A stretch of 64,000 nt of DNA from NCBI GenBank assembly GCA_930367215.1, contig OV884060.1, positions 96,186,151 through 96,250,150 on the forward strand, given 5' to 3'. The notes beneath the pieces are model-generated. The model did not search any database. It worked only from the letters and a program-made list of their open reading frames with translations, and was not told the origin of the DNA. Made by a program: the position numbers and the translations under genes. Source of the DNA: Pollenia angustigena. Its lineage: Eukaryota; Arthropoda; Insecta; Diptera; Polleniidae. Each line of letters starts with the position of its first letter. Positions within the stretch are counted from its first letter, which is position 1. This document shows, one piece after another, positions 21,539 through 32,632 of the stretch.

Positions 21539-22196
21539 TTACATGTTTCGATTGCAACCACTCAATCTCCTCAGAGGGCTTGCCGTTTAAGACTCGCAGC
21601 CATCGACGACTACTGACGTCAATAGTCAAACATCAATCCTTAAACCAAATTGTATTTAACCTTTGGTAGATCGAAATTGGCTTTTTCTGAATGATTATCT
21701 ATTTTAATTTATTTTTACATGTAAGGAAAAACATAAGGTATACTACCAGGTATTCTACTTAGTCTATTTCAGGTAAAAAAGAAAAAGATTATGGGAATTA
21801 TGGGAAAAATTAAAGATTTATATCTCAGCCATTTGTAAACCGATATAGGTAAATTTCAATAATATACTATTTCCGACTACATACGATATAAATATAAAAC
21901 AACGTTGTCACTATCAATTCCATAAAAACCCAGAATATTTATAATACTGTTATCAAAGCTGATTTAATTTAAAAATTTTCCATTTTGATCTCGGTTCTTG
22001 TAAATATATATGTATCTATTTTAAAAAAGGATGTATGTTCATTTTATTAAGCTTGGTTTCTTTTTGCTTTTGTAAAAATATTTATTTTATTTTTTGTTTA
22101 ATATGATATTTTCTCATGCCTTTGTGTAACTTCTCCAGGGAAAAATAACAATTTTAAATTCTTATCGGATTAAAGAAAATAAATAATTTTTAATAT

Positions 22197-22612
22197 TGTT
22201 ACGTTTTTCCTTTAATAAACGCGTTTGAGTTCTTTTTAATTGCAAAACCGAATAAAAAAACACACTTATTCAACTTAACAAACTTTATTGAAAATTAATT
22301 ATTTTGTTCACAATTGTTAGTAACGAACAGAACCGTTTTTCAAAACAAACTAAAACTTATTATACATGAGTCACCCCTTTTTATATTTCATAATTATTTC
22401 TAGATTTTTCCTGAACCTTCCCGTAAAAACTATTTATTATGTTCTATAACCATTTCTAGAAATGACTGGGAAATTTATATAGGAATTATTTTAAAATAAC
22501 AGTTGTGTTGAAAATTATACATGACAATTTTAAGTAACATAAAACTATAACTTACAAGATAACCTATAACTAAAACTATAAATAATTCTTGGATAATTTA
22601 GCTTTCGTAACA
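22197..22612. mobile_element. solo LTR of a gypsy-type retrotransposon
   Basis: The 416-bp unit begins TGTTACG and ends CGTAACA, with the TG..CA ends of LTRs. It is flanked by ATAT on both sides (22193-22196 and 22613-22616), a 4-bp TSD typical of many gypsy-group insertions. No internal retroviral region adjoins it, so it is a solo LTR left by LTR-LTR recombination. Superfamily assignment rests on ends and TSD only. Confidence 0.65.
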
Positions 22613-22621
22613 ATATTTTTA

Positions 22622-22897
22622 ATTAGGCTTAAGTTCATCAAATTTAATTTTCATTAAATTATTTTTATGAAGAAAGGAATTTTACAACATGAAAATTAAT
22701 TAAAATTGTTATTGATAATCTTTCATTCTTGACCGTGGCCGAGGCTCGAACCCTGGCCGGCAGGTTACCATGACATGTTTCGAGCCCCGGCCACGGTCAA
22801 AAATGAAAGATTATCAATAACAATTTTCATGTTGTAAAATTCCTTTCTCCATAAAAATAATTTAATGAAAATTAAATTTGATGAACTTAAGCCTAAT
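22622..22897. repeat. inverted pair of the tRNA-like short repeat (foldback)
   Basis: The left arm from attaggcttaagttcatca (22622) and the right arm ending at 22897 are reverse complements over about 130 bp, meeting near 22765. The arms carry the T-arm-like ggctcgaacc motif. As DNA or RNA this would form a long hairpin. Confidence 0.75.
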
Positions 22898-23384
22898 GAA
22901 AAATATTAAAAATTTGGATTTAAAACCATAAATAGTTCAACAAAATAACCACAATACTAATTAATAATTAATTTTTTAAAAAATAATCCTCCAGCTTAAC
23001 AAAATAAATATAAATTTAATGAAATTATTAAATACCCATGACCTTTAACTATGTTTTTGTTTGATTATTTTTAAATAAAAGTTGAAGCAAATTTGTTTAA
23101 AATTGATTTTAAATTGCATGTTTTTTAAAACAAAAAAGACGATCTTTTCATTTTTTTCTCAGGAAATTGATGATTTGGACACAAATTTATCTGGCAGCAA
23201 TGATTAAAACCAAAACAAGGAAAGGCTAAAAAAAATTTCAAATAACAAATGTTTTTTGTTTATTTTCATCATATAAATTATGCATTCATCATTTATATTA
23301 CTTCTATATTTTTATTTATTTAAAAAAAAAAAACTATATAAACATATTTTAAAATCAAAATATCTACATTTTGTTTTTCTCGCC
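22898..23384. other. no recognisable feature
   Basis: AT-rich sequence without ORFs or clear repeats, apart from the possible hAT-like end at 23190-23202. Confidence 0.5.
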
Positions 23385-23536
23385 ACCAATTTCAAATTTT
23401 TTTTTTGTCATTATTTTTTTATTGAATCTTCATATATTAAATATTAATCAAATCTTAACCTAATACGTTATTTTATCTCCTGCCAGTGCCAGACAAAATT
23501 TTTTTCATCACGGGTTATGTTCACTTTTATAGGTGT

Positions 23537-26080
23537 TTATCGCTCATCTAATTGGGTAAGTGCTGCAGTGTCTCTTCTTCTTAAGCGAGTGTGGCCGCCA
23601 TGATTTAAAATATTTCGAGCTAGTGGATTTGGGTGTTGTTCAAGCCTTTTTAAATATTTTATTGCATATTTTGTAATCATAGATTTCACTAATGGCACAT
23701 TGAGATCCTTATGAATGTTTGAGTTTTTAACATACCAGGGAGCGGCTGTGATTATTCGAAGAAGTTTATTTTGGCGCCTTTGAATTTTGTCGATATTAGA
23801 GGCCGAGGCAGTGCCCCATAGTTGAATACCGTAGCACCAGATAGGCTTTAAGATGGAGTTGTAAAGTAGAAGCTTGCAATCGAGGCTAAGGACAGAATTT
23901 CTTCCAATAAGCCAATGAATTTGAATGGCTTTTAGTTTCATTTGAGTTAATTTTGCCTCTATATGGCATTTCCACGTTAATCGCCGATCCAGATGTATAC
24001 CCAGATATTTTACATGCGAATGTTGAGGAATTATTTGATTATTGTTTGTAATAGGGGGGCAAGATTCCCGGCGCAAAGTGAATGTTATATGTACACATTT
24101 TTGCTCATTGACCATTATCCTCCATTGTCTTAACCATATTTCTAGTTGAAATATATGATGCTGTAAGTAACGCGATGCTGGGACTCCAGCGGCAATGGGC
24201 TGAGGTGAACTTAAGAAATTTCCTTCTTTAATAATAAATTGACGACCGACTAAGTAGCTTTCTAGCAGCTTGTGTGTGTTTGCTGGTAAATTTTGCTTCA
24301 ATTTGTGTAATAAGCCTTCATGCCAGACTTTGTCAAAAGCTTGCGAAACATCGATGAAGAGTGCTGAGCAATATTTCTTTTCTTCAAATGCTTTTCTTAT
24401 GACATTTACTATTCGATGAGTCTGCTCGATTGTGCTGTGTTTTCTTCTAAATCCGAACTGATGGTTTGGAATACATCTATTTTCACTTAAAATTGGTTTT
24501 AATTTTGAAACTAATTATTTCTCAAACAGCTTTGACATATTTGATAATAAGCTAATAGGTCTATAAGACTCAACTTTTGTATGATCTTTACCTGGCTTTG
24601 GTATCATGGTAACTAAGGAAACCTTCCATTTTTCAGGATAGTATTCAAAGCGTAAAATAGCATTAAAAATAAAAAGAATAATTTTCTTTGCTATGCGAGG
24701 TAGCTCCAAAAGCATTTTATTACTGATTTTATCAATACCAGGTGCCTTCTTAGTGTTTAAGTCAGAAATAGCCTTTTCGATTTCTCTTATCTCAAATCTG
24801 AGGGGAATAGCTGATCTAGCAGCAACAGGTGGTAACTCGACCGCAATATTGTGAAATATATTTGGTGTAAATACGTTTTTCAAGTGACTAACAAACAGAT
24901 TTCCTTTTTCAATATCGTTTCTTGCCTAATTACCATTTAAGTTTCTTAATGGTGGCTTAGATATAACTGGCCTTTTTAGATTTCTAGCTGCACGCCATAA
25001 TGAGTAGTCAGATTGTGGAGTTGCATCAAGTTCCTTAAGATATTTTTCTAGAGAAGCCGTTTTCTGATTCTGTAGTAACTTTCTTAGCCTTTTTGTGCAT
25101 TCTTTTAATAAAATCTTAAGTTGCGGGGATCTGTAAAGTTGCCACTCTCTTCGAACTCTCCTTTTTTCAGTCAAGAGCCGCTCGACATCTGAAGAACATA
25201 TTTTATTATTTTTAATTTTTTTGGGGGTAACGCTGGAGTGTTGAACAGCTAGTTGAAGATAACTGTCAAAGTTAACAAGAGAGAGATCCACATTCTCCGG
25301 TGTACTAAGCGGAATATTTTCTGTGCAATGGGCACTGAGAAATTTTTTATATTTTAACCAATTTATTTGTGTGGCTGGCGTCGCTAAGTAACCTGACGGA
25401 AATACAATTATATTTGGGTTCGATATAGTAACAATTGTAGGTGTGTGGTCGGATGATAATTCTAAGGAAGCTTCAACATGAATCGTTTCTGTGGGGATGT
25501 TTTTAACCACGCCAAAGTCGATAACATCTGGAATTTTTTGCTGATCAGTAGGCCAATATGTTGGTTGCCCGCTCGCGACCACATTTAAACCCATTTTAGA
25601 GATTGTGTTAAACAAAACACGACCTTTTGGTGTTATAAGTCGTGACCCCCAGAAGGTATGTTTAGCGTTATAATCGCCAGCGGCCAGAAAACAGGGTCCT
25701 AATGATTTATAATATTTATAATATTGGCCTTCTGATATGGAAAATCTAGGTGGAGAGTATAAAGAAGAAATTACTATGTTTCGATTTAGCTCCTCAACAC
25801 AAATAGTCGTTGCTTGCAGATAGTCTTCACGGTGATCACACATAATGTAGTGTTTGACTCGAGTTTTTATTAAGATGGCAGAACCTCCACAAGCTCTATC
25901 TCGAGGGTCCTTGGTATCGTATAGTATATAACCATTGATTTTAAACGTATTTCTTGAGGTCAAATGAGTTTCAGAAATCATCATGACATCAATTTGTTTA
26001 TTTTTAAGAAAGTATTCTAATTCATTTTTATGTTGGCGGATGCCGTTTGCGTTCCAAAAACAAATTTTTAAACAGTTCAT
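23537..26080 (-). pseudogene. Jockey copy A ORF2: endonuclease-reverse transcriptase, lacking the FADD box
   Basis: One minus-strand frame runs from the ATG at 26080 to 23537, broken by stops at 24926-24928 and 24515-24517. The AP-endonuclease is N-terminal (CFWNANGIRQHKNELEYFL, SETHL, CFLAAGDYNAKH, SSDHTP). The RT follows with KAPGIDKISNKML, SYRPISLLSNMSKLFEK and SALFIDVSQAFDKVW (motif A). After AGVP the frame jumps to ASRYLQHH: relative to copy B, 129 bp (43 codons) are missing in frame, and with them motif B and the catalytic FADD of motif C. The thumb and C-terminal region (LGIHLDRRLTW, PIWCYGIQLWG) remain. ORF1's stop overlaps this ATG as ATGA, suggesting coupled translation. RT activity is impossible here. 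Confidence 0.93.
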
Positions 26081-27593
26081 GGTTTGTTAAGTACAGCTTG
26101 CAATAACATCGATTGCATTCTAAGCATTTCCTGCATCATATTACCCATTGTGTTCGTAAAATTATTTACTGTTTGCACTAATGTTTCCATGGTTTTTTCT
26201 AAACGACTTAAATTAGAAACCGGAGTTTCATCATTACTTGGCGAGGCATCTTTCATTGGCTGATGGTTTGATTTTAGGACGTTAGCGTAAGAAGTTCTGT
26301 TATTACTAGGCTGGGGGGCTTGAATTGCATTTGTGTTTACCTGATTTGCAACCTGCATTTGAGGGGTATTTGTTTTCGGTCCAACCGTCTGCTTGACAAT
26401 ATTATATACTGGGCATCCTCTATAATTGGCAGTGTGATTACCGCCACAGTTGCTACATTTTTTTACGTTGGGGTCGGTTTTAGACTTATCGCAAGAAACT
26501 GTACCGTGTAGTTCACCACATACTACGCAGACAGGGGGTAAGTAGCAGTATGCCTTGGTATGGCCAAATTCTTGGCAGTTTAAGCACTGAACAGGTCCAT
26601 TTTTTTTGTGCGGCTCTTCCATAGTTATTCTTCTGTAGAGAATATATTTTAAATTGTAAAAAGGATGTGTTTCGTTTTTTTTAAGTTTTACGTCGCCGGG
26701 TTCAAACTCCACTCGAAAAAGTGGTTGTGGAATTTTGTCTCTATTTTTAATATTTACTACATGTTTTACCTTGAAGCCTTTTTCTTCTAGGAATGTTTTA
26801 ACCTCTTCTGGGTCCACACATGAGTCAATACCCTTAATCACTACCTGTAGACCTTTACTGCTTTTCAGTTGGTAGGTATAAAAGTTTTTTTTAAGCGTTT
26901 CAAAGTTGTTTACTATTTTGCGAAAATCATTCTCATTATTGACTTGTATTTTTGTCTCGTTTATACTTCCACGCTTTATAGCCGCTACGTAAAACGAATT
27001 TTTACCTATCACCGATATCAAACTCTTTATGAGCTCATTTGAATTTTGCTCCCTTAGATATATCGGGGGAGGTTTGGATGGTTTAATGACGTTTGGTGCT
27101 TCAGAGGATTCATCCTCCAGAATTGCAAAACGATTTTGAGTATTTATTTTATCAAAAGATGGTACTTTTGAGGCCGAAGCAACTGCTGCAGAGGTAGGGC
27201 TGCGTCCCCGTTTAAGCACTGTTATGTACCTGTCATACCAACTTGTACTGTAGGCTTTTGACAACTTTTTACAGGGGGGTTTTCCATTGCATTTGTGTTT
27301 GAGTTCATGGTATCATTTCCCACTAAATTTGTTTTTAACGTCACGGCAATACTTGCTGGGATGGCAACACTTGTCACCAAATCTAGTTGTAGTTTTTTTA
27401 ATGAGTCACTATCCACTGTTTTCGTAAACACCGAGGGTGATAGGGAACGTGTTCGAATAATTGGCTTAGCCGTTAAATAGTTTATATTGTTTTGTTTTGT
27501 TTTATTTATTTCTACATTATTTTCGTTTGCCTGAACTAAAACGTAAACGTTTCTTTCATTTTGTCTTAGTGTTGTTTCACTGTTCGTACTCAT
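26077..27593 (-). pseudogene. Jockey copy A ORF1: gag-like zinc-knuckle protein, one frameshift
   Basis: The protein starts at the ATG ending at 27593 (MSTNSETTLRQNERNVYVLV) and continues to VQVGM. A one-base deletion near 27232, compared with copy B, then shifts the frame. The second part continues to 26077. It has a PRE/C2HC-type domain (VVIKGIDSCVDPEEVKTFLE, at about 26780-26850) and cysteine knuckles (CLNCQEFGHTKAYC, CVVCGELHGTVSC, CSNCGGNHTANYRGC) at about 26410-26610. The C-terminus (SRLEKTMETLVQTVNNF) is likely a coiled coil for assembly. Jockey ORF1 proteins bind element RNA. Length, about 500 residues, fits the family. Confidence 0.9.
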
Positions 27594-27751
27594 GCAAAGA
27601 GTTGTTTTTGTTTTTCACCGTTTTGCTTTGCTTTAATATTTTTATTATTTATTGTATTTTACAACAACTAAAAAAACAAGAAATTTAAATTTAAATGTTT
27701 TTGTTCAGAATATGTATACACATGTATGAACATTCATACGTACATACATAT

Positions 27752-28743
27752 CGTTACCTTAATATAAAAAGGCCCCAACTCATTATTTTTGGAAATCCGT
27801 TTTTTTATTGATTCTTGTAGAATGGTTGCTAATACACATTATATTAAAATTTCAAGCAAATTCGATTAAAAATAAAGAAGTTATAAGCAGAACACAAAAA
27901 GCCCTAACTCATACACACAATTTTTCTAAAGAAAAAAACACTGACTCATACATTTCTGCAGAAACACACAAAGTAGGCATTGCATTTGTAGAATTGTTGT
28001 TGTTTTATATTGTGTATAACTGATAGAGCAAGAGCCGTTTATTTTCATTTGTGCGTTATAATTGCATAATAAGGAGTACGCGTGTGTTGTGAAATTTATG
28101 TGTAAAAAGTATAAAAGCTGAAAATATGAATGTCGGTAATGATAGTATGCGTACTAGGAGAATTAATCCAAATCAATCGGAATGGAAGTACAAAAGCAAT
28201 AAAGTGAAGCGAATGAAAGGTGAGGAATATTTGGGTATAACAAATAATTCAATTTCCGTAAAGCAAGCACGACATCAAGGTTTAACCTGTTCATCAAATT
28301 ATTGTTTAAAAAGTTCATTAAGACACTGCTCCCAATTCAGTGAAAATACGCGAAAAGAAAAATTTAATTTGTTTTGGAAGATGTCGTGGGAGCAAAAAAA
28401 GCAATATATTGTAGGCCTTGTTTTAATGAAGGAGAAAAAGCAATGTTTCGTTGAATCTTCAAATCGAACTCAATCGAAGGCATATTTTTTAATGAACAAT
28501 TCAAGTCGATTGCAAGCCCTATCTCACTATTTCTTTCATAAAATACGGATACAAAAAGCCCTAACTCATAAAAATTACAAATATATACATATGTATTTCA
28601 ATCTGAAATCCTCGTTTAATTTTAATAAAGATGTTTTTTGACAATGTTTGTGTAGCTATATTATTTCAGCTTTTATTAAGTTTTTTCCTTCTCCTGTAAA
28701 AAGTGTTTTTGATGAGTTGGGGCCTTTTTATATTAAGGTAACG
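27752..28743 (+). mobile_element. DNA transposon with perfect 32-bp TIRs, TSD ATAT
   Basis: The ends begin CGTTACCTTAATATAAAA and are exact inverted repeats for 32 bp (27752-27783 and 28712-28743). Both are flanked by ATAT (27748-27751 and 28744-28747); this TSD is in AT-rich DNA and so only suggestive. The motif aaaagccctaactcata recurs inside at about 27896 and 28553, besides the TIR version, and may be a transposase binding site. It carries one ORF (28126-28641) and an AATAAA at 28623. It sits in the 5' UTR of Jockey copy A and is absent from copy B, so it came after copy A. The superfamily is not identified. Confidence 0.8.
28126..28641 (+). CDS. 171-codon ORF in the 32-bp-TIR transposon, Cys-rich
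   Basis: This is an intact ATG-to-stop frame that fits neatly inside the TIRs. The N-terminus is basic (NKVKRMKGEEYLG). Then comes a region with CSSNYCLKSSLRHCSQFSEN (Cys-rich, possibly metal-binding), KFNLFWKMSWEQKKQYIVG and SNRTQSKAYFLMNNSSRL. From memory, this C..C..C, FW.MSW..KK layout resembles the N-terminal domain of large uncharacterised DDE-like transposon proteins in insects. No catalytic domain follows, so this is probably a truncated transposase N-terminus with the DNA-binding part only. A TATAAA lies at 28110, too close to the ATG to be its promoter. I do not recognise a named family. Confidence 0.5.
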   Translation: MNVGNDSMRTRRINPNQSEWKYKSNKVKRMKGEEYLGITNNSISVKQARHQGLTCSSNYCLKSSLRHCSQFSENTRKEKFNLFWKMSWEQKKQYIVGLVLMKEKKQCFVESSNRTQSKAYFLMNNSSRLQALSHYFFHKIRIQKALTHKNYKYIHMYFNLKSSFNFNKDVF

Positions 28744-29020
28744 ATATATATTTTTACTGTTTTATTTTATTTAATTTTATCGTTTTAAATTGTTCACTAT
28801 TATGTTAAGTAATTTAAATAACAAAATATATTATTTTTTTTTTAAGCGTCCATTCGCTGCTTATATTTATGTATTACAAAATCAAATGTGATTAATTAAT
28901 AGTTCAAATCGTATGCGGGGCTAAAAATACACGTCTGTATCACAACAAAGCACAAACCGAACCAATTTCAAATGTGACTTATTTTGACAGTTCTTGAAAG
29001 AAACTTTTCGCAAAATATTA

Positions 29021-29430
29021 GTGGTATTCACACCGAACTTGTTAATTTGTTACTCGGTAGTTTGTTAATTTGTTAAAGTTACCAACTGTGAACGACCCCC
29101 TTTTTAAAACTTTGTTAGTCTGGTAACTTTCGTAGTAAAACAACTGATTTATTGTTCTGACACAATTTTTTATTCCGGAAAAAATAAAACATGCCATGAG
29201 AAAGTGTAAAAAAACAATTGTCAACCATTTAATTACTCATGCTTTGACACAAATAACGTTTACTGACGGTAAGTAGTGAGTTACCAACTAACAACTATTT
29301 TATCAGGGGTGCCGTGTCGTTAATTTGTTAAATGTTAATACGGTAGCGCGTTAAATATACAAAAACAAAATGCGTGTAAAAAAGTAACGATTAACGACTA
29401 ACAAACTAACAAGCTCGGTGTGAATTCAGC
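29021..29430. repeat. MITE-like inverted repeat
   Basis: ttcacaccgaacttgttaattt at 29028 faces its inverse (aagctcggtgtgaatt) ending near 29427. Both arms continue with gttaattt/gttagttt repeats. The reading is short TGTTA-rich arms around about 250 bp of non-coding DNA. A clear TSD was not found. Confidence 0.5.
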
Positions 29431-29544
29431 TATTGTTATAGAAAGACTTCTCTATTTAACTGACAGATAATAAACATACAGAAACACTTGTGTGAGAAAA
29501 ACCATTTTTTGTTTCATTTCACACTATGACTTCGAATTTCTTAC

Positions 29545-32500
29545 CCCCAGATTGGCTGTTGTACTGTGTAATTGTAAATTTTTCTGTACATAAAATATAC
29601 CTCATTGCTTTCCAAAGGAAGGCTAAGGTAAAATGTAAAAAGAAAATACAATAATATAGTCTGGTAGTGTATAAAGTCATTTTTGAAAAATTGAAGGAAT
29701 AGAACTATTACAAAAAAGCTTTATAAAATACATAACTGAAATTTAGCTCATAGAATAAATTCGAAAAATGAAAAATGTTAAATATAATATAAAAGTAACA
29801 TTCGGAAGGAAATAATTCCCAGTTTCTATTTGTTAAAATAGTTGAGTTAAATACATTCAATTTATAAAGTAACACTATCCAGTGAGACACAAAGAATGCT
29901 GACGAAGGCCGTAGCGGGCTAAAAAATGCATTACATTCTGCTGGTGTCTAATAATTGTAAATTTTTCTGTACATAAAATATACCTCATTGCTTTCCAAAG
30001 TAAGGCTAAGGTAAAATGTAAAAAGAAAATACAATATTATAGTCTGGTAGTGTATAAAGTCATCTCTGAAAAATTTAAGGAATAGAACTATTACAAAAAA
30101 GCTTTATAAAATACATAACTGAAATTAAGCTCATAGAATAAATTCGAAAAATGAAAAATGTTGAATATAATATAAAAGTAACCTTCGGAAGGAAATAATT
30201 CCGTTTCTATTTGTTAAAATAGTTGAGTTAAATACATTCAATTTATAAAGTAACACTATCCAGTGAGACACAAAGAATGCTGACGAAGGCCGTAGCGGGC
30301 CAGAAAATGCATTACATTCTGCTGGTGTCTAATATAATATATATATATATAATATAAAAGTAACCTTGTTAAGGAAATAACTCCCAGTTTCTATTTGTTA
30401 AAATAGTTGAGTTAAATACATTCAATTTATGAAGTAACACTATCCAGTGAGACACAAAGAATGCTGACGAAGGCCGTAGCGGGCCAGAAAATGCATTACA
30501 TTCTGCTGGTGTCTAATAATTGTAAAAATTTTTCTGTACATAAAATATACCTCATTGCTTTCCAAAGGAAGGCTAAGGTAAAATGTATAAAGTCATTTCT
30601 GAAAAATTGAAGGAATAGAACTATTACAAAAAAGCTTTATAAAATACATAACTGAAATTTAGCTCATAGAATAAGTAAATTCGAAAAATGAAAAATGTTG
30701 AATATAATATAAAAGTAACCTTCGGAAGGAAATAATTCCCAGTTTCTATTTGTTAAAATAGTTGAGTTAAATACATTCAATTTATAAAGTAACAATATCC
30801 AGTGAGACACAAAGAATGCTGACGAAGGCCGTAGCGGGCCAGAAAAAGCATTACATTCTGCTGGTGTCTAATAATTGTAAATTTTTCTGTACATAAAATA
30901 TACCTCATTGCTTTCCAAAGTAAGGCTAAGGTAAAATGTTAAAAGAAAATACAATATTATAGTCTGGTAGTGTATAAAGTCATCTCTGAAAAATTTAAGG
31001 AATAAAACTATTACAAAAAAGCTTTATAAAATACATAACTGAAATTAAGCTCATAGAATAAATTCGAAAAATGAAAAATGTTGAATATAATATAAAAGTA
31101 ACCTTCGGAAGGAAATAATTCCCAGTTTCTATTTGTTAAAATAGTTGAGTTAAATACATTCAATTTATAAAGTAACACTATCCAGTGAGACACAAAGAAT
31201 GCTGACGAAGGCCGTAGCGGGCCAGAAAATGCATTACATTCTGCTGGTGTCTAATAATTGTAAAAATTTTTCTGTACATAAAATATACCTCATTGCTTTC
31301 CAAAGCAAGGCTAAGGTCAAATGTAAAAAGAAAATACAATATAATAGTCTGGTAATGTATAAAGTCATTTCTGAAAAATTTAAGGAATAGAACTATTACA
31401 AAAAAGCTTTATAAAATACATAACTGAAATTTAGCTCATAGAATAAATTCGAAAAATGAAAAATGTTGAATATAATATAAAAGTTACCTTCGGAAGGAAA
31501 TAATTCCCAGTTTCTATTTGTTAAAATAGTTGAGTTAAATACATTCAATTTATAAAGTAACAATATCCAGTGAGACACAAAGAATGCTGACGAAGGCCGT
31601 AGCGGGTCAGAAAAAGCATTACATTCTGCTGGTGTCTAATAATTGTAAATTTTTCTGTACATAAAATATACCTCATTGCTTTCCAAAGGAAGGCTAAGGT
31701 AAAATGTAAAAAGAAAATACAATAATATAGTCTGGTAGTGTATAAAGTCATTTCTGAAAAATTGAAGGAATAGAACTATTACAAAAAAGCTTTATAAAAT
31801 ACATAACTGAAATTTAGCTCATAGAATAAATTCGAAAAATGAAAAATGTTGAATATAATATAAAAGTAACCTTCGGAAAAAATAATTCCCAGTTTCTATT
31901 TGTTAAAATAGTTGAATTGAATACATTCAATTTATAAAGTAACACTATCCAGTGAGACACAAAGAATGCTGACGAAGGCCGTAGCGGGCTAGAAAATGCA
32001 TTACATTCTGCTGGTGTCTAATAATTGTAAATTTTTCTGTACATAAAATATACCTCATTGCTTTCCAAAGTAAGGCTACGGTAAAATGTAAAAAGAAAAT
32101 ACAATATTATAGTCTGGTAGTGTATAAAGTCATCTCTGAAAAATTTAAGGAATAGAACTATTACAAAAAAGCTTTATAAAATACATAACTGAAATTAAGC
32201 TCATAGAATAAATTCGAAAAATGAAAAATGTTGAATATAATATAAAAGTAACCTTCGGAAGGAAATAATTCCCAGTTTCTATTTGTTAAAATAGTTGAGT
32301 TAAATACATTCAATTTATAAAGTAACACTATCCAGTGAGACACAGAAAATGCATTACATTCTGCTGGTGTCTAATAATTGTACATTTTTCTGTACATAAA
32401 ATATACCTCATTGCTTTCGAAAGGAAGGCTAAGGTAAAATGTAAAAAGAAAATACAATATAATAGTCTGGTAGTGTATAAAGTCATTTCTGAAAAATTGA

Positions 32501-32632
32501 AGGAATAGAACTATTACAAAAAAGCTTTATAAAATACATAACTGAAATTTAGCTCATAGAATAAATTCGAAAAATGAAATATGTTGAATATAATATAAAA
32601 GTTACCTTTGGAAGGAAATAATTCCCAGTTTC
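29545..32632. repeat. 383-bp tandem repeat array, about eight units
   Basis: The landmark gctgacgaaggccgtagcggg falls at 29898, 30279, 30463, 30818, 31201, 31586 and 31968, giving spacings of 381, 184, 355, 383, 385 and 382; the next unit (about 32343) has lost the landmark. One unit has a 200-bp internal deletion. Units are very similar, differing by single bases such as aaggaagg/aagtaagg. Each contains tctgtacataaaatatacctc and ggaaataattcccagtttc. The 60-codon frames repeated on the minus strand show no protein-like conservation. The array lies between the 5' ends of the two head-to-head Jockey copies. Confidence 0.95.

Larger units (their letters stand above)
19873..23202. mobile_element. 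possible decayed hAT-like element
   Basis: The left end CAGGGCTGCCAGAT (19873) faces an inverted ATCTGGCAGCAATG ending at 23202. The flanks aataaaaa and attaaaac agree at 6 of 8 positions. Internal similarity is weak and there is no transposase. It holds a tRNA-like short repeat, a Harbinger-like MITE and a solo LTR. Confidence 0.25.
23397..28960 (-). mobile_element. Jockey-clade LINE copy A, full length, 12-bp TSD
   Basis: Transcription runs on the minus strand from about 28960 to a poly(A) tail (T-run at 23397). The identical accaatttcaaa lies at 23385-23396 and 28961-28972, a perfect 12-bp TSD. The 5' end (tcggtttgtgctttgttgtg on the minus strand) matches that of copy B, which defines the true element start. 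The order is 5' UTR (holding a 992-bp DNA transposon), ORF1 (gag-like), ORF2 (EN-RT), 3' UTR. ORF1 has one frameshift. ORF2 has two stops and a 129-bp deletion. The copy is inactive but relatively young. Confidence 0.92.

Noticed and set aside
29708..32343. Repeated 60-codon minus-strand ORFs (MSHWIVLLYK..)
   Set aside because: They recur because the 383-bp DNA unit recurs; differences between units do not favour synonymous changes as far as I can see, and one unit has lost the frame.
29545..32632. CRISPR-like array
   Set aside because: Units are 383-bp direct repeats without short repeat-spacer structure, in a eukaryotic genome.
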